Both the position numbers and the translations under genes were made by a program. From Pycnococcus provasolii (Eukaryota; Chlorophyta; Pseudoscourfieldiophyceae; Pseudoscourfieldiales; Pycnococcaceae), in assembly GCA_938743325.2 (NCBI GenBank), contig OW568881.1, positions 434,001-498,000 of the forward strand: a stretch of DNA of 64,000 bases, read 5' to 3'. Below, in pieces: positions 37,033 to 46,081 of this stretch; position 1 is the stretch's first letter, and each line of letters opens with the position of its first letter. Below the pieces are notes generated by a model. The model did no database searches, was not told the DNA's origin, and was given only the letters and a program-made list of their open reading frames with translations.

Positions 37033-39066
37033 ATGTCGCCGGGCCTCAGGAGCCTCGCGCCCCTGCACGCGTCACCGGGCGGGAATATGAGGGAACGCGT
37101 TTTAATATCCTCCGCGCACAACAACGCCCTGGCAATGAACAACAACAACTCCGGGGACGACGCCAACGACGCCAACGCCGACGAACACATGTCGCCGGCG
37201 CGCGCAGGGAGCCCCGTGCCGATGCAGGGCTCGGGCTCGCGCATGAGCGAGTCGAGCTTTACGAGCGGAGGACTGATGGGTGCGTTGTGCGGCGGAAGCC
37301 CGGTACCTTCGTACAGAAATCATTTCAGACCACAGCCACAGGCACAGGCACATCCTGAAGGCGCGCACGCGCTGCCGACACCGCCTACAGCAGCGGTTGC
37401 GGCGGCGGCGGCAGGTGCCGACAATCGTGCTGACGACAACTCGAACGGGACGATTCCTTTCGAGGTGCTTGTCGAGGACCCAAGCGACTCGACGCTGATC
37501 TTGCCTCACGTCGAGCCATTTCGCGCGCAGTGGAGACTATGTGGACACGGTCAGTACGGCGCGGTCTATCACTGGCGCGTACTTGGAAGGGACATCGCCA
37601 TCAAGGTCGCCTCTACTGACAAGGGTGAAAGCGGCGTGAACAGCCTGAGAAGGGAACGTGACCACCTTCTCTACCTGAGCCCCCACCCGAGAATTGTGCA
37701 GATATGCGCGCATTACCGTGACCAAGAGAAGCAAGATCTTCACGTGATTATGGAGTACGTGCCGACGACGTTGCGCGACGACACGGTGGTGGCACGCGCG
37801 CCACTTTCGCTGGTATTCTGTATGCTCGCGGAGGGGCTGGCATACATGCACAGCCACGGTGTGATGCATCGCGACGTGAAAGCTCGCAACGTGCTGTGCG
37901 CGCCGAGCCAAACCGATTCTAGCGGGTGGTCCGTCAAGGTGATCGACTTTGGCCTCGCCTGCAACTTACAAACGGACAACGACGATTGGGTGAGACGCCG
38001 TGTCGGCGATCGAAAGTACCGTGCGCCCGAGACGGCGCACGCAGTTCGACGCTCGATGGTGTACGCACCATCGGCGGACGTGTACAGCTTTGGTGCAACG
38101 ATTGCATTTTGCCTCGACCAGCGTGCACGACTGGATGCGTCGGCGATCAATGAGCAGGCCCAGCGCCGAAGAGACGACGTGCAGCGCACTCCGCCCATCT
38201 CGCCGTCGGCCGCGCAGCGGCGCAGCGTCGATGGTGGCAGTCTTGATGGTGGCAGTCGCAGCGTGAGTGCGAACAGCCTCGTGCAAGCCGCGGTGGTGGG
38301 CATATCACGCTCGAGTCCTCGGTCGCCCGTGAATGACGCGGTGATGACTGCTTCACCGAGTCCGCCAGGTAGTCCCACGGCAAGGTTCCGCCGCAACCCG
38401 AGCTACGGCGCTCGCCAAAACAGCTCGGGGCATTTATTACCAACGGTAGATGATATCCTGCCGGCATCGCCGTCCCACGCCGGCGGCGTGCGAAACAGCA
38501 GCCGCTTTGCGAATGAGGATGACAGCCGTCGCATGTCGACTGGGAACCTTTCGTCGTCGCCGACATCAGCGCCTGGCCGAGCGCCACGGCGCGTGCGTCC
38601 ATACATCATCTCATCCGCCGGCGAGATGCTTGTGGCTGTGGGAGAGACGTGCGTGCAGCTCGATCCCGAGGCGCGACCTAGCATGAGGCAGATCGTGACC
38701 CTGCTTGACGATCTCCCTGATGACGGTCCCACGACATCTTCGCCCGAGTACCGTCCGTCTTTCGACGCTCGCCAGTCTCCGCAAGGCAGTGATGGCGGCA
38801 GTACCCTTCCGAACATTAACATGTCTCGCCATTCTACGGGAAGCGTGCCGATTGCGGGAGCGTCGACGAGCTCACAAGAACACGTTCCTCCTCCTCCTCG
38901 CCGCCGCCCGACCACTTTGATGGACGACCTGTTGAATATCGACTCGGAAGACGACGTTCTCGCGGACACGACGCTTCGCCTGCGCATCCTGCTTCGTTCG
39001 GTGAAGCAGAACCGCGTTGGCGAGGGTGAGGGTGGCAAAGGCTGGCCGCACGCGAAGCACCATTAA
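37033..39066 (+). CDS. Protein kinase with a long insert in its C-lobe
   Basis: A 677-residue product. Residues 1-150 are low-complexity. The kinase domain starts near 165 with GHGQYGAVYHW (Gly loop) and IAIKVAS (Lys191). It continues with the catalytic loop HRDVKARNV (Asp281), VIDFGLAC (Asp305), RAPET (activation-segment end, 331-333) and SADVYSFGATIAF. A Ser/Arg/Pro-rich insert of about 160 residues (365-525) separates this from the final helix ETCVQLDPEARPSM, whose Arg is the conserved subdomain XI residue. All catalytic residues are present, so it should be active. The style resembles RLK/TKL-like kinases. It has a tail-to-head neighbour kinase at 39543 with the same HRDVKxRNV and IDFGLAC motifs. 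Confidence 0.88.
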   Translation: MSPGLRSLAPLHASPGGNMRERVLISSAHNNALAMNNNNSGDDANDANADEHMSPARAGSPVPMQGSGSRMSESSFTSGGLMGALCGGSPVPSYRNHFRPQPQAQAHPEGAHALPTPPTAAVAAAAAGADNRADDNSNGTIPFEVLVEDPSDSTLILPHVEPFRAQWRLCGHGQYGAVYHWRVLGRDIAIKVASTDKGESGVNSLRRERDHLLYLSPHPRIVQICAHYRDQEKQDLHVIMEYVPTTLRDDTVVARAPLSLVFCMLAEGLAYMHSHGVMHRDVKARNVLCAPSQTDSSGWSVKVIDFGLACNLQTDNDDWVRRRVGDRKYRAPETAHAVRRSMVYAPSADVYSFGATIAFCLDQRARLDASAINEQAQRRRDDVQRTPPISPSAAQRRSVDGGSLDGGSRSVSANSLVQAAVVGISRSSPRSPVNDAVMTASPSPPGSPTARFRRNPSYGARQNSSGHLLPTVDDILPASPSHAGGVRNSSRFANEDDSRRMSTGNLSSSPTSAPGRAPRRVRPYIISSAGEMLVAVGETCVQLDPEARPSMRQIVTLLDDLPDDGPTTSSPEYRPSFDARQSPQGSDGGSTLPNINMSRHSTGSVPIAGASTSSQEHVPPPPRRRPTTLMDDLLNIDSEDDVLADTTLRLRILLRSVKQNRVGEGEGGKGWPHAKHH

Positions 39067-39542
39067 AACGTTGGCTGGTACCATTAAGCACCACGTTCGT
39101 CATGACGTCAACCAACAACGTCATAATTTGTAGAAAAAGTAAAGTTTAAGTTAACCTTAAGAAGTAGACTAAGGTTAGGATCCGAAGCCTACCCCTAACC
39201 CTAACCCTAATCTTCCGTTCTTTTCCCGCGCTGCTCTCTGCTCTCTGCTCTCTTCTCTCGGGGGGAAGTCTCGGTCCGCCCTCCGGAATTCCCCTCCCCC
39301 CCTGGGCCCTGTGGAGCCCCTGTGCCCTGTGGGTGGACTGGACGGGACTGGACGGGACTTTTGCTTTTGCTTTGCGCGCGCACATCGTCCCCTCTAGGTG
39401 ACCTGCTTCATTAGCACCTGCCACACACTTTTTTATTTCATCACATTATTAGCTCTCTCTTGTGCTTTGTGCTCTTTCCCATTTTACATTTTAGGTACCT
39501 TTCTCTTTCTTGGTCTCTCTTTCTTGTGTGATTCAGGGATTT
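39067..39542. other. Spacer between the two kinase genes
   Basis: This holds a short interstitial telomere-like array (39190-39210), CTCTCTG repeats near 39236 and pyrimidine-rich DNA up to an acceptor-like TTCAG at 39533-39537, so the downstream kinase may have an upstream exon or a spliced leader region. Confidence 0.45.
39190..39210. repeat. Interstitial telomere-like CCCTAA repeat, short
   Basis: About three units of CCCTAA/CCCCTAA in the spacer between two kinases. It is too short to be a chromosome end, and genes continue on both sides. Confidence 0.7.
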
Positions 39543-41330
39543 ATGGGGATTCAGGGACGCCGGTTACGCAAACTCGCGGCGGATCAAATGATGCAGCAGG
39601 CGTCACCACCACCTAATATATTAGGTGGGAACAACTCTCCGCGCTCGGGCAGTGGTGGTGGAAATCAACACGGTGGTGCCGTGGTGGTGGCGACGACAGG
39701 GGTGGCGGACGCAAAGCAGCAGCAAAAAGCAACGAGCAGGCGGAGAAGACCCGTTCTCGATGGCATCACTGCTGCCGCGGGAGGTTCTCAGAACGTCGTG
39801 CAGCCGTCGCAGACGAAGCTTGCGTGGGCAGAAAAAGAGGTTTGGAACACAACAGCAGCGAGGCGGGCGGCGACCAAGCGAACACGACTGACACGCACGA
39901 AGCAGCCGGCTGAACCTCACAACTCTTCTGACCTTGCAGCACGAGAAAGTACGACTCCCGTGCACTTTCGAGGACCGTGCTTGACGTGGAAGCTCATGGA
40001 TGTGCGAACAGCTTCGGCAAGTACGGTGCTCGGTGCGCCTCCAGGACCGACGTGCAGGCAGCCGCCGCCAGACACGCCCGCGAAGTGCAGCTGGACGTTG
40101 CTTGGGCGAGGTGGATACGGACGCGTCTACAAGGTGAATGAGCAGGCGGCGAACGAGCAGGGAGATGTCTCCGATGGGCAAACATTCGCCGTTAAGACGG
40201 CCATTCGCGACCACGCCGGTGCTGCTGACGCGCTGCACCGCGAGTACATGTACCTCCACTGTGTCGTGGGCGCACTGTGCGGTGGACACCGTTGTATCGC
40301 CAAGACGCATGGGTGGCTCCACCGCGCGGCTTCATCTGCCGAGGAGAATGACAAGGCTGATGCGAAGGAGGACGGTGATGCACCTGCTAGCGCCGCTGAG
40401 GAGGAGGAGGAGGCTGCAGCACCACCTCCGCCCGATGACGCAGCTGCGGTTGCCGGCACAAGCTCGAAGTCTGCCGACGAAGACGACGTCGCCGTAGGCT
40501 GGGAATACGGCATTGTGCTCGAGCATGGCTCCGGCGGCTCGCTTCGCGATGAGCACACGGTCGCTGCGCTGGGACCTTTCGACCTGTTGAAGTGTGCAAG
40601 TGACATTCTGCACGGCCTTGAGTTCCTGCACGAAACGGCGGGGCTGATCCATCGAGACGTAAAAGGGCGCAATGTGGTGCTCGAGTGCGCCGCATCTGCT
40701 ACCCGCGAAGCTCCTTCGAGCCTCGCGCGCGTTCCCATCCAGGCAAAGCTCATCGACTTTGGGCTTGCGTGTCTTTACCGCGAGCCACGTCCGCCGGCGC
40801 CGAGCTCGGCAAGAGCTGAGCTTGCGGGAACTGGCTCGAAGAAGAGCGGTCTACGCTCGAAAGCGGAAGAGCGATGGTGCCGGAAAAAGGTTGGCACGCT
40901 TCGTTACCGACCTCCCGAGATGGAATCGAAGACATCCTCCTTCCTCGCGACTGGCGCGCTTCCGAGCGCCGACGTGTACAGCTTCGGCGTGACGTTGCGC
41001 CTGCTCGTGAAGGTGTGGCTCAAATCGCGTGGCGTGGACGTCAAGGTGTGGGCAGCGCAGGGTGGCTCGGCACGTGGCGGCATGCTAAGTGCCGCGGAGG
41101 GCGCCGTGGCGTCTGCACTCGTCGAGCTCGCATCAGCGTGCATGCGCACGCGCGCGGAGTCACGGCCTACGGTGCGCGCAGCCCGTCAGGAGGTGGAGAG
41201 GGCTTTCCTTGCAGCGTCGGCGATGACAGCGGCAACAACGCGGACGGATGACACGGTGAGACTCGAAAGTCTAGTTGAAAGTGTCACGGTTCCTGCTTTG
41301 CCCGCGCCAAAGCGACGGCGCGTCTTGTAA
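39543..41330 (+). CDS. Second protein kinase, with acidic insert
   Basis: The first ATG in the frame is at 39543, giving 595 residues. The first 170 residues are basic and low-complexity. Kinase motifs: LLGRGGYGRVYKV (Gly loop), TFAVKTA (catalytic Lys), an acidic Ala/Glu/Pro-rich insert before the hinge, IHRDVKGRNVV, KLIDFGLACLY, GTLRYRPPEM and SADVYSFGVTLRLL, with a closing helix RAESRPTVRAA. The C-terminus PKRRRVL resembles a nuclear localisation signal. It probably derives from the same ancestor as the kinase at 37033, given shared catalytic-loop and DFG-flanking sequences, although the inserts lie at different places. An acceptor-like TTCAG just upstream leaves a 5' exon possible. Confidence 0.82.
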   Translation: MGIQGRRLRKLAADQMMQQASPPPNILGGNNSPRSGSGGGNQHGGAVVVATTGVADAKQQQKATSRRRRPVLDGITAAAGGSQNVVQPSQTKLAWAEKEVWNTTAARRAATKRTRLTRTKQPAEPHNSSDLAARESTTPVHFRGPCLTWKLMDVRTASASTVLGAPPGPTCRQPPPDTPAKCSWTLLGRGGYGRVYKVNEQAANEQGDVSDGQTFAVKTAIRDHAGAADALHREYMYLHCVVGALCGGHRCIAKTHGWLHRAASSAEENDKADAKEDGDAPASAAEEEEEAAAPPPPDDAAAVAGTSSKSADEDDVAVGWEYGIVLEHGSGGSLRDEHTVAALGPFDLLKCASDILHGLEFLHETAGLIHRDVKGRNVVLECAASATREAPSSLARVPIQAKLIDFGLACLYREPRPPAPSSARAELAGTGSKKSGLRSKAEERWCRKKVGTLRYRPPEMESKTSSFLATGALPSADVYSFGVTLRLLVKVWLKSRGVDVKVWAAQGGSARGGMLSAAEGAVASALVELASACMRTRAESRPTVRAARQEVERAFLAASAMTAATTRTDDTVRLESLVESVTVPALPAPKRRRVL

Positions 41331-41454
41331 TTCATAACTTTTTTCATTTGATCCCGGCCAGGCTGGACTTTAGAGACTCAAGATAGAGTAGTGTGTGTTG
41401 AGTCATCGCGATGTCGATGCGCTGTGGCGACAACAACAACGACAATAGGCGAAA

Positions 41455-41524
41455 AAGGTGAATGTGCATGGTGTGAAAGGACGACCGTTGGACGAAGTAA
41501 ATTCCATTTCATTACTGAACGAGC
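41455..41524 (-). promoter_or_regulatory. Conserved 70-bp 3'-flank element, copy 2 (PIERCE-like gene)
   Basis: It lies 14 bases after the stop at 41538, in sense orientation, beginning GCTCGTTCAGTAAT and including CCAACGGTCGTCC. It aligns without gaps to 4353-4422 with 8 differences in 70, and the core at 41463-41501 is identical. It sits in the short convergent spacer between the second kinase and the PIERCE-like gene. Confidence 0.75.
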
Positions 41525-41537
41525 AAACCTTGGTAGA

Positions 41538-43067
41538 TCAGAAGTCGTCCATCGTGTTGTGGATCTTGGACGACGTCTTCGCACAGTTGAATCCGGTGAA
41601 GTGGTACTTCATGTTGTGGAACGACGTGGTGAATTCGCCGTTGAGGCCAGTCCAGCTCATCGGCATGTCCATCTGCCCTGGCGCCTTGCGGCCGTAGTCG
41701 TTGTTCGAAGTGCGGTACACTGGGTGCTGCTCCTTCGCCTTGTGGCGGAATTTCGCGGCGTCGGAAAAGCGCTCGGGAACGCGCTCTTCGTGCTCCGCGT
41801 CGGTCTTCGCGCCTGCGAGCGCGGCGTAGAACCTGTACGCATATTCCACCACCTCGTCTCTGAATGAGGTCCCCTCTTTCACCTCCTTAACGCGCTGGCT
41901 CTGGCTGCGCGCGAGAGCCTTGCCTTTTGCCATGTCATCAGCCTTCTGCGCATCCACTGCCGTGTTGGCGTTCGCCGCGAACTCGATGTTGCTGTCTGTA
42001 TCTTGGAAGCCCATAAGCTTCTTCTTCCTGAGCTCCTCGCGCGCGTGATACGCGAAGAACTGGTCTGCGAACAGGAACGAGTCGAGATTTCGCACGTTGA
42101 AGTAGTAGTCAACGACGTGGCTCTTGACTGGTCGCCCCGAGTCGACGATGAAGGCGAGGAACGGCGACAAGCCCTTGTGTGCGTCCGTGCTCGTGTCGTA
42201 AACCGTGCCCAGCAGATCAAGCGTGCTGCTCTTGAAGTAGTACAGCGGACAGACGCAGCGGTGGTCGTCGTCCATCTGCGACGCATTTACAATATCCGTG
42301 GAAAATTCGGTGACGGTAGGATTTTGCTCGGTCATGTTGACAGCGCAAACGCCGTGGTCCTGGAACATCGTCGGGCTGTAAACGCCCTCGGGCGCTGCTC
42401 CCGGTGGTGCCATAACCGTGAGGCAGTCGCAGTCGAGCACGGCACTGTGCTCGACGATGCGCTGCAAGTTAAAGTCTGGCTCGAACAGGTAGTCGGCATC
42501 GATGACGTGCAGGTTTCCCATCCAGCCGCTCTTCTCGCGGAATACCTTGATGTCCTCAGCCTGTGACTGTCGCGGGTCGGTCGAGGTGCGCCCGTTGCTG
42601 AAGATGTGCTCCGTTTTCATGTGGTTGAACTCCTGCGTCTCGCACCACGCGATGTGTTCTGCGAAGTTGTCTTCGTTGCAGATGACGTACACGCTGTTCT
42701 CGAGCGGCTGCAGTTTCTTGCACTTCGTCGCGAACGTGAGCCAGTAGTCGATGACGGGAACGTCGTTCACCTCGAGCAGAGACATGGTGACGTGTCCTTC
42801 CCTTCCCGCCTCCTGTTTGATGAGGTGCGTGTAGTCGCGCCTTTCGGTGATGGTTTTGACGAGCCTGCGCCCGAAGGTGGTTGCGAGGACAAGAAGGCGC
42901 GCGGGTGCGTCGTCGAGCACGTTCTCGTAGTCTGCGATGGAGGTTCCCGTTTCCTGTTCAAATATTTTGAACGCCTCGGTGTTCGACTTGGCCGCACTTC
43001 GGAACATGCCCGTTGCCATTGGAGGCTCAGGAGGCCCATGGGCCGCAACCGTCCCTGCTGAGGCCAT
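41538..43067 (-). CDS. Nucleotidyltransferase-like pseudoenzyme fused to PIERCE-like axonemal tail
   Basis: From the ATG at 43067 the product is 509 residues. Residues about 55-330 follow the sugar-nucleotidyltransferase pattern: LLVLATTFGRRL, SLLEVNDVPVIDYWLTFATK, VYVICNEDNFAEHIAW, HVIDADYLFEPDFNL. The usual Gly-rich nucleotide loop and the GDNLF motif are altered (DADYLF), so catalysis is doubtful. The last 65 residues, from HPVYRTSNNDYGRKAPGQMD through FTTSFHNMKY to the end, resemble PIERCE1/2, microtubule inner proteins of ciliary doublets whose signature is YRTSNxxYGxxxPxxxxMP. The combination suggests an axonemal protein in which the enzyme fold is structural; that is inference. It is divergent from ARL6 and carries the 3' element. 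Confidence 0.68.
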   Translation of the reverse strand: MASAGTVAAHGPPEPPMATGMFRSAAKSNTEAFKIFEQETGTSIADYENVLDDAPARLLVLATTFGRRLVKTITERRDYTHLIKQEAGREGHVTMSLLEVNDVPVIDYWLTFATKCKKLQPLENSVYVICNEDNFAEHIAWCETQEFNHMKTEHIFSNGRTSTDPRQSQAEDIKVFREKSGWMGNLHVIDADYLFEPDFNLQRIVEHSAVLDCDCLTVMAPPGAAPEGVYSPTMFQDHGVCAVNMTEQNPTVTEFSTDIVNASQMDDDHRCVCPLYYFKSSTLDLLGTVYDTSTDAHKGLSPFLAFIVDSGRPVKSHVVDYYFNVRNLDSFLFADQFFAYHAREELRKKKLMGFQDTDSNIEFAANANTAVDAQKADDMAKGKALARSQSQRVKEVKEGTSFRDEVVEYAYRFYAALAGAKTDAEHEERVPERFSDAAKFRHKAKEQHPVYRTSNNDYGRKAPGQMDMPMSWTGLNGEFTTSFHNMKYHFTGFNCAKTSSKIHNTMDDF

Positions 43068-44320
43068 GCCAGCAAGAGGCAAGAGGCAAGAGGCAAGAGG
43101 CCCTTAAGGTACAGACTACAGAGAGAGAACGAGCGAGCGAGAGTTGGACGAAGCGAGCGAGTCGTGCAAGGCCAGGGGGTTAACCGGAGACGAGGCCCAC
43201 GAGGTTGCCAAGACCCCTCGAGAACTGTGCGAGGGCTTAACGAGCTTGCCCTTAATGTTTAAGGTTAATCGTGGGATCCCAGGCGTATTATTTAGCGAGC
43301 CTATGGGAGCCCGACAACTGACAGTAGTCCCGTCGCACTACTTTCCTTTCTTTCGCCTAAGGTAGAACTACCGGGTACTCGGGTAGGAACTAGGAAGGGT
43401 GGAGAAGGAAGGCCGAAGGGGAGGGAGAGCTCTGAGACACTTGTAAGTTTGCTTTCGACGACTACGAGCAATACTGTAGTGCAATAGAACTACCCTCTAC
43501 TGTACTGTATTAATGCGAGCCTCAACTGGGAATGTCGCATAATAAGGGTTCATAAGGCAACTTGCCAGTGGGCCTCGACCAAGCGTCCAAGCCTGCTGCA
43601 GGTCCCCAGCCCACAGTGTTGTGCAGGGGCCACCCACTCAACTACTCAAGCAAAAGTAGTACTAAAGGGCACGTGCAGCAAGTCCTTAGACTACCCGGGT
43701 AGACGAAAGAAGGTATAGTATGAGACCGTTCACTTCCATCATTTGTGTGTCATTTGTGTGGTTCTTGACTCTGGGCCCTTTCACTTTCCTCCCAGGTTGG
43801 TTTTCCTTTTCCTTTTTCGTCGAGGCTCGACTTCTCGTTCCAAGGTTGGTACAGTACGGACTCGCAAGTCGTTCGCAAGTGGTAAGGGCATTATGGGAAT
43901 ACGGGTACGGTCCCTCTATTTCGAACTCCAAAAGGGAGGTGCCGCGCTCGTCAAGAGAGACGGATGGTTGGTTGGTTTGGACTTTCGGTCCCACATCACA
44001 ACACAAACAAACGGGTTGTTCTCACACCTCTCTCTCGCCAAGCCACACCTGAACTTCACCGGAACCCCCGCTTCCGCGCGCTTCCCCATCTAAGGTTAAC
44101 CTTACGACTCTTGCAGTTTCTCGTCTCCCAAGAGGCAGGCTCCAGACCTCGAGAGTCTCTCGACAAGTGGCGTCGGCGCGTGAGCTTGCGGCCGAGTCCC
44201 TGCTGAGGAGAAGACGCGTGACGCAACAGATCTACGTACACGTATAAGGTGCACGCGTCGCCGTCTCGTCCCAAGCCGCCTGTGAGCACTGTCGTAACAA
44301 GGTAGGTAGCATAGCAAAAA
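43068..44320. promoter_or_regulatory. Divergent spacer between PIERCE-like gene and ARL6
   Basis: No gene was seen in 1.25 kb between two ciliary genes. Notable words: CCCTTAAGGTAC 34 bases upstream of the PIERCE-like start, CTAAGGTAGAACTACC at 43357-43372, the palindrome CTACCCGGGTAG at 43690-43701, TACTGTACTGTA near 43500, and AAGGTTAACCTTA near 44094. These could serve as a shared bidirectional promoter. Confidence 0.5.
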
Positions 44321-44869
44321 ATGGGATTCTTTGGGTCCATGTGGAACAGCCTCTTCGGCGGAAGCAAGAAGGTGAGCGTGCTCGTCGTGGGACTTGACAA
44401 CAGCGGGAAAACAACCATCATCGAAAAGCTCAAGCCGCCCAAGGCGCAGACAAAGGAGATCGCGCCCACGGTGGGATTCAACGTGAGCGAGGTGTCTAAG
44501 GGACGCATCAACTTCAAGGTGTTTGATATGTCAGGAGCGGGAAGGTACCGGAGTCTCTGGGAACAGTACTACCGTGAGGCTGGTGCAGTTATTTTCGTCG
44601 TCGACTCCACTGATCCGCTGCGCATGGTGGTTGCCAAGGACGAGCTCGACAACCTTCTCAAGCACTCGGAACTGGGGAAAGATGTTCCAGTGCTATTCTT
44701 TGCCAACAAAATGGACGTCGCGGGCGCGCTTGCCCCTCCTGAAATTGCTGAACAGCTTCAGCTCGCACTCATCACTAGCCGGCCGTGGCAGATTGTTCCG
44801 AGCGACGCGCTGACGGGCGCCGGTCTGTCGAGAGGCGTGGACTGGCTCGGCAACTACGTGAAGCGGTAG
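44321..44869 (+). CDS. ARL6: ARL6/BBS3 small GTPase
   Basis: A 182-residue product, the usual length. Gly2 follows the start Met; the P-loop GLDNSGKT is at 24-31, switch I Thr50 sits in APTVGFNV, and switch II reads DMSGAGRYRSLW (69-80). FFANKMD and SDALTGAG supply the guanine-binding motifs. The DMSGxGRYR signature and LRMVVAKDELDNLL identify ARL6 rather than ARF1 or ARL2/3. ARL6 recruits the BBSome to ciliary membranes. Residue 73 is Ala where human ARL6 has Gln; as I recall, Chlamydomonas BBS3 also has Ala73, which fits a green alga. It is divergent from the PIERCE-like gene and carries block A of the 3' element. Confidence 0.95.
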   Translation: MGFFGSMWNSLFGGSKKVSVLVVGLDNSGKTTIIEKLKPPKAQTKEIAPTVGFNVSEVSKGRINFKVFDMSGAGRYRSLWEQYYREAGAVIFVVDSTDPLRMVVAKDELDNLLKHSELGKDVPVLFFANKMDVAGALAPPEIAEQLQLALITSRPWQIVPSDALTGAGLSRGVDWLGNYVKR

Positions 44870-46081
44870 GGCGTGGCAAACTTGATTGCTCATTCAGTAA
44901 TTGAATGTATTAATACTTTCCTTCATCCGCTCGCACCAGACGAATAAGGTGACCCGTTCTGCGGAGTATGACTCCCTCGAAGCGAGCGATGGTCCGTGCG
45001 GGGCCCCTGTCGTGCCACCACTCGAGCTGAATGGTAATCCTCTTGACCGTTCGACCGCTTACGGCTCGACGAGCTGGACGAGCGACTTCTAGCCTCCGCC
45101 GCAGTCGCCCGCGCCGCGCTGCTGCGGGTACGCCGACGCCGACGCCGACCTGCGCGTGGGCGGCCGGCGCAACTGTGAAAGGAGTGGACTTAAGGTCCCT
45201 TTTAAAAAAGGTGTGCGTCGGAAATCCTACTGGACGACGAAGCCGTAAGCGCGCGAAAACGAGGTGAATAAGTACGACGAGTCCCAATGCTCACGTCTCA
45301 ACGGGACCCGAACCCTCTATCGCTAAGGGTGCCAGCGCACGGCGCACCTTCCGACGGGCATGACACGGATCGTGCGGACCCACCTTGCGGACCCCGCCAA
45401 AAAACAAACCCCCAAACCAAAAACCAACATGGGGAAACCAACCCCGAAAAGGCAAAGGCGTTGTTAATCCTTTTTCATCAGAGACATGGATTCACCGTTT
45501 CACGCATGGGAAGGGCCGGCGCGTGTCCCATAAATAATAAAATAAAGGTAAAAAATGGAGACACAAATGCACAGTACAGGAATGGCCGCCACATACAGTA
45601 GCCACATGCCCATAAATGAGTAAAATGACCACCTCGGGAAAGCAAGGTGGGAAAGGTCGAGGACTCGAGGCGTCAGGCGTGGGAAACATCCGTTGTCCTT
45701 TGGTTATCCCTCAAGACCCTCATGACTTGCACAAATCCACTGAAGCTGAACCAAGGTCCAAGCCTCCAAGGGACATGCATGCGCCATGCTGGTTGTGACC
45801 ATGCTTAGGACCCGTTGTGAATCCCCATCCATGGTCTCGGCGCAATAATGAGGGCGCATAGGGGCGCATGCGTTGCATTGAGACCTTGCATGAATGGTTC
45901 CAGCACCGAATCTCACGTCTTACAGCATTTTTGTTTAACAACCACATTGTTGTTTCTCTCGCCTTACATCCACGTACAGACTGACAGCTCTCTCTGGTGC
46001 ATTGGAGCGCGCGCCTCCCCCCCGCATAACTCCCCCCGATTGACTGATTGTTACCCATTCTTCGCAGTACAGGATTCTTTC
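44870..46081. other. Intergenic region between ARL6 and SepF
   Basis: No confident gene. Minus-strand codons around 45090-44910 read as protein-like (KRITIQLEWWHDRGPARTI) but lack an ATG and a splice context I can fix. An acceptor-like TTCTTCGCAG lies at 46058-46067, just upstream of the SepF start, so SepF may have a 5' exon in this region. Confidence 0.4.
44886..44910 (+). promoter_or_regulatory. Conserved 3'-flank element, block A only (ARL6)
   Basis: It starts 17 bases after the ARL6 stop with ATTGCTCATTCAGTAATTGA and is identical over 25 bases to 53733-53757. The second block (CCAACGGTCGTC) seen in the other three copies is absent here. Confidence 0.65.

Noticed and set aside
44910-45150. 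Possible minus-strand exon (KRITIQLEWWHDRG...)
   Set aside because: No ATG, no clear acceptor and no recognisable family, so it is not called as a gene.
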